Assembly (NCBI GenBank): GCA_002914805.1
Contig: JXTB01000021.1
Coordinates: 120,118-184,117, forward strand
Direction: 5' to 3'
DNA: 64,000 bases
Origin: Parasponia andersonii
Lineage: Eukaryota > Streptophyta > Magnoliopsida > Rosales > Cannabaceae
Below the pieces are notes generated by a model. It had not been told where the DNA came from. It did not search any database and saw nothing but the letters and a program-made list of their open reading frames with translations. Every line of letters begins with the position of its first letter. The stretch's first letter is position 1. A program made the translations under genes and the position numbers. Of the stretch, positions 60,767-64,000 are shown piece by piece.

Positions 60767-62695
60767 ATGGCACCTTCAAGAATGACAACCAGGAGCACCC
60801 ATCCTGATGTCGAAGGAAGCCCCCAAGAGGAACGACCAGATCTGGGGCAGAAGCTGGATCAGATGCTTGCCACCCTGGCGGAAGCAAACAGAAAGGCAGA
60901 GATGGCCTATGAGGCCGTCCTGGGTCTAAGGGACGAGGTCGCAGAGGTACACAGGGATAATGCTCGCCTCGAGGGTTTGCTGGACAATGAAGAGAGGACC
61001 CAGTGGAGGGAAGATTTCGACGAGAAAGTCCAATAAGAGTTTGGAAGCCAACCGCGTGAAGAGGCTCCCGTCCCGTCTAGGTCACGAATGCAAGAGATAC
61101 GGCAAAGCCAGTTAAGACCTTTTCAAACCAGGGGGGCAACGGGCGGAAGACACCATGAGAGCCCTGGGGGTACACCCCCCGACTGGAAGCAAGAAATGAT
61201 GGCAGAGTTGGGTAAGAGACTCGGCAACCATCATAGTCAGACCCCCGATAATCTGGCAGAACAAACTATGCGAGGCATCAACCGGACGGCCTTCGCTGAC
61301 TGGATCCAGATGGAACCAAGGCCGAGAGACTTCACGACCCTGACCTTCAGGCCGTTCGAGGGGAAAACTGACCCCCTCGACCATATATACCACTTCCAGC
61401 AGAAGATGGCCTTAGAGACCAGGGACGAGGCTGTAACTTGCAAAATTTTCTCTACGACCCTTGTGGGACCAGCCCTGTTATGGTTCAGGCAGCTCCCAGA
61501 AAAGTCCATAAATGGGTTCGAGAATTTCTGCAGACTTTTCCTGAGGCAGTACGCGGGTGTCTGAAAACAGCAAAAAACCATGCGAGACCTAGACCGTTTG
61601 GAACAGGCCGCGGATGAATCCCCGCGGGAGTACCTCTCGCGTTTCCTCGAAGTCATGTCGCTGGTCCATAATGCAGACTCGATCCAAGCCGCAGGCTCGT
61701 TCGTCCGGAGCCTGCAGCCGGGATCAATGCTATCGGACCACCTCCTTCTAAACCTACCATATGACATGGCGGACATCCAAGCCAAGTCGGAAGGGGTGTT
61801 CAGGGTACTGGAAAGCCGCCAGAAGGCGCTCAAGACCTCTGCCGCAGTAACGACGACGCCAATACAACCCCCGGCCCCACAAGGGATGAAGAGACCCCCA
61901 CCGGGCCAAGAGCCGGCCTCGAAGTAAGAAGTCCCGGCACGAGACGGTGTGGAGGGAGGCAAGAGGAGGAAGATGACCCGTGAACCTCTACCCAAATACG
62001 AGCTCAACACGCCGATCGACGTGATATACCTCCAGAATAGAGACATGGGCATTTTCAAGGACCCGCCCAAATCTGGCGTCCCGGAGCATATGAAGAATAG
62101 GAGCAGGTATTGCCAGTTCCATAAAGATTTCGGGCACGACACTGTCCACTGCCGCAATCTTTATGCTCAGGTCATGTTGGCGATCCACGCTGGCAGGTTG
62201 AAGCAGTACGTGAAAACCGATGAAGCCCAGCCACGACAAGACACTGCCAAGACTGAGAGAGGGAAGCAGGTCCAAGCTTCGGGGTCGGGAGAGCAGACCC
62301 TTAAGATAGTGCCGACCATCGTGGGCAGGCCTGAGCCGACCCACGATCAAGAAGAAAAACAGAAGTGCCTCAAAAGAGCCGAGGGCAGGGCGAAGCGCTT
62401 AAAGGGAATGGGACACTCCCTCAACCACTTGATGTCGGGAGAAGACTGCACATCCACCACCCCCATCGTTTTTACTCAGCAAGACCTAACCACGGTACGC
62501 CAACCTCACGACGACCCCCTGGTGATCAAGCTGCAGATCGGCTCTACGTTGGTTGGACGGGTCTTGGTCGATGGTGGGAACAGTGTCGATATCCTATTCC
62601 TCAACACGTTCGAAATATGGGTCTGGATAGGAGCGCACTCAGGCCAACCTGTCAACCGCTTTTCGCTTTTGACAGCACCAGGGTCTGCCCTTTAG
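60767..62695 (+). pseudogene. gag and protease of the right-hand gypsy element, with in-frame stops
   Basis: One reading frame (ATG at 60767) broken by stops at 61034-61036, 61562-61564, 61925-61927 and 62693-62695, without a shift between them. An N-terminal coiled-coil region comes first. The retrotransposon gag domain follows (61300-61760), with TLTFRPFEGKTDPLDHIYHF, CKIFSTTLVGPALLWF and QAADESPREYLSRF. A zinc-knuckle-like YCQFHKDFGHDTVHCRNL lies near 62109-62160. The protease has VLVDGGNSVDILF (about 62562-62600); the catalytic Asp is present. Near 62690 the protease continues in another frame (VDVDFIVIDCQSSFNVIMG), so a frameshift is also present. Confidence 0.85.
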
Positions 62696-62998
62696 GATCA
62701 TTACCCTTAACGTCTGCGCAGCCGAAAGATACGTGGACGTAGATTTCATCGTCATTGACTGCCAGTCTTCCTTCAATGTCATCATGGGAAGGGGATAAAT
62801 CCATGCCATGCATGGGGTCGCTTCCACCCTCTATCAAGTCTTAAGATGTTAGTCAAAGGATGGCACGTACACGATCGACATCAAGGGGGATCAGGCCTCG
62901 GCAAGAAATATTTTTTGGCTGCCCTGAAGGGAGTCGACACGAGCGCAAGCGCCACAGCCGAAGACGGATAGCAACCAAAGGACCGCCTACCAGCATAC

Positions 62999-64000
62999 AT
63001 GAGACAAGTCGAAGAAGAGTCTGACGGTCCGCAATCCACGATCGAGGAGCTAGTAGCGGTCCCTTTGAAAGAGGAAGAACCGGCGAAGGTGATCCTAATC
63101 GGAGCCTTATTGCCCGACGAACAGAGGAGTGAAATGTTGGGATTCTTAAAGCGCAATGAAGATGTCTTTGCATGGTCCCATGATGATATACTGGGGATAG
63201 ACCCCGCACACTCCTGTCACCGACTGAATATAGACCCCCATTTCCCCACGGTCAGGCAGAGACCCCGAAGATTCGCACCAGAGAAAAATAAGGCGATCAA
63301 TAAGGAGGTAGAAAAGCTACTGGAGAGTGGCCTAATCAGGAAATGCACATACCCGCGGTGGGTTTCTAACCCGGTAGTGGTGAAAAAGAAAAATAGCGAC
63401 GACCGTATCTGCATAGATTTCACCAACCTGAATAAGGCCTGCCCAAAGGATAGTTTTCCCCTGCCAAAAATCGACCAAATGGTAGACGCGACGGCGGGAT
63501 TCAACAGGATGAGCTTTCTGGACGCCTATTCTGGATACAACCAGATTCCCCTGTATGCAGAAGACCAGATCCACACCGCTTTTATCACATAGCGAGGTCT
63601 ATACTGCTACAAGCGCATGCCATTTGGCCTGAAGAACGCAGGGGCGACCTACCAAAGGTTCATGAATAAGATGTTCACCAGGCTGCTAGGAAAAATTATG
63701 GAGGTCTACATCGACGACATGGTTGTGAAGAGCAAGGAGGATTCAGACCATCTGAAGCATCTAGATGAATGCTTTCGAATTTTGAGGTAGCATCAGATGC
63801 ATCTAAACCCCAAGAAGTGCGCATTTGGGGTATCCTCTGGGCAATTCTTGGGACACATCGTGAGCCGAAGGGGTATCAAAGCAAATTCGACCCAGCTGAC
63901 CTCGATCGCGAACGTGCAGAGGCCCTCGTCTGTTCGAAAGGTCCAACGTCTGGCCGGGAAAGTAGCCGCCCTCAGTCGATTCGTATCCAAGATGTCTGAC
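62999..64000 (+). pseudogene. Reverse transcriptase of the right-hand gypsy element, partial, with in-frame stops
   Basis: Same frame as gag. It has DVFAWSHDDILGIDP, WVSNPVVVKKKN, CIDFTNLNKACPKDSFPLPK, YSGYNQI, MPFGLKNAGATYQRF and an intact YIDDMV at about 63710-63727. Stops lie at 63590-63592 and 63788-63790. It runs past the right edge, where RNase H is expected next. The catalytic motif is intact, so decay here is lighter than in the element at 17008-34450. Confidence 0.88.

Larger units (their letters stand above)
59789..64000 (+). mobile_element. Ty3/gypsy LTR retrotransposon of the Tat lineage, 5' part, running off the right edge
   Basis: LTR (59789-60670), primer site GATTGGCGCCATCTGTGGGAA, then gag, protease and reverse transcriptase in plus orientation. 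The internal part is visibly richer in G and C than its surroundings, a sharp compositional step at about 59790. TTGGCGCCATCTGTGGG is the primer site commonly seen in plant Tat-lineage elements. The rest of pol and the 3' LTR lie beyond the window. Confidence 0.9.

Noticed and set aside
61237..62157. A 306-codon minus-strand open frame
   Set aside because: Shadow frame of gag in GC-richer sequence, where stops are rarer; the plus strand carries the recognised gag domain.

Overview
The window is nuclear DNA of a flowering plant, almost certainly a eudicot. The host genes are a CC-NB-ARC-LRR resistance gene pair, a plastid K+/H+ antiporter with 19 coding exons, and a plastid methionine sulfoxide reductase. 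All four lie on the minus strand. The rest is AT-rich and full of plant transposons: CACTA, Ty3/gypsy of the Tat lineage, a solo LTR, L1-type LINEs and a probable Copia remnant. Nothing in the sequence fixes the species.

Layout. 1-3110: a CNL resistance gene running off the left edge, open throughout except for one TAG at codon 25. 3456-3870: an assembly gap of N. 3871-8198: AT-rich DNA with short tandem duplications. 8199-15585: a degenerate CACTA element coding on the minus strand. 17008-34450: a decayed Tat-type Ty3/gypsy element of about 17.4 kb. It has long LTRs, two RNase H domains, alternating tandem repeats downstream of pol, and a nested 3,155-bp solo LTR (29096-32250) flanked by ATTTG on both sides. 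35111-38704: the intact CNL paralogue. 39703-54190: a complete KEA3-like antiporter gene whose introns hold two antisense LINE remnants and a probable Copia fragment. 54951-55364: a 207-bp tandem duplication in the AT-rich spacer. 57002-59034: a three-exon plastid MSRB2-like gene. 59789-64000: the 5' part of a GC-richer Tat-type gypsy element (LTR, primer site, gag, protease, reverse transcriptase) running off the right edge.

How the parts relate. The two CNLs look like tandem duplicates later pushed about 32 kb apart by transposons; only the right copy is intact. KEA3 releases protons from the thylakoid lumen in exchange for K+, and MSRB2 repairs oxidised methionines in the plastid. Both act in chloroplast stress physiology, but their adjacency is probably fortuitous. 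All splice sites of KEA3 and MSRB are GT-AG and every exon junction keeps frame, so both can be annotated with confidence despite the insertions. I found no RNA gene, CRISPR array or prokaryotic feature, and no clearly new gene system. The most unusual structures are the dimeric repeat array inside the Tat element, the LINE whose reverse transcriptase is missing, and the intron invasion of KEA3.
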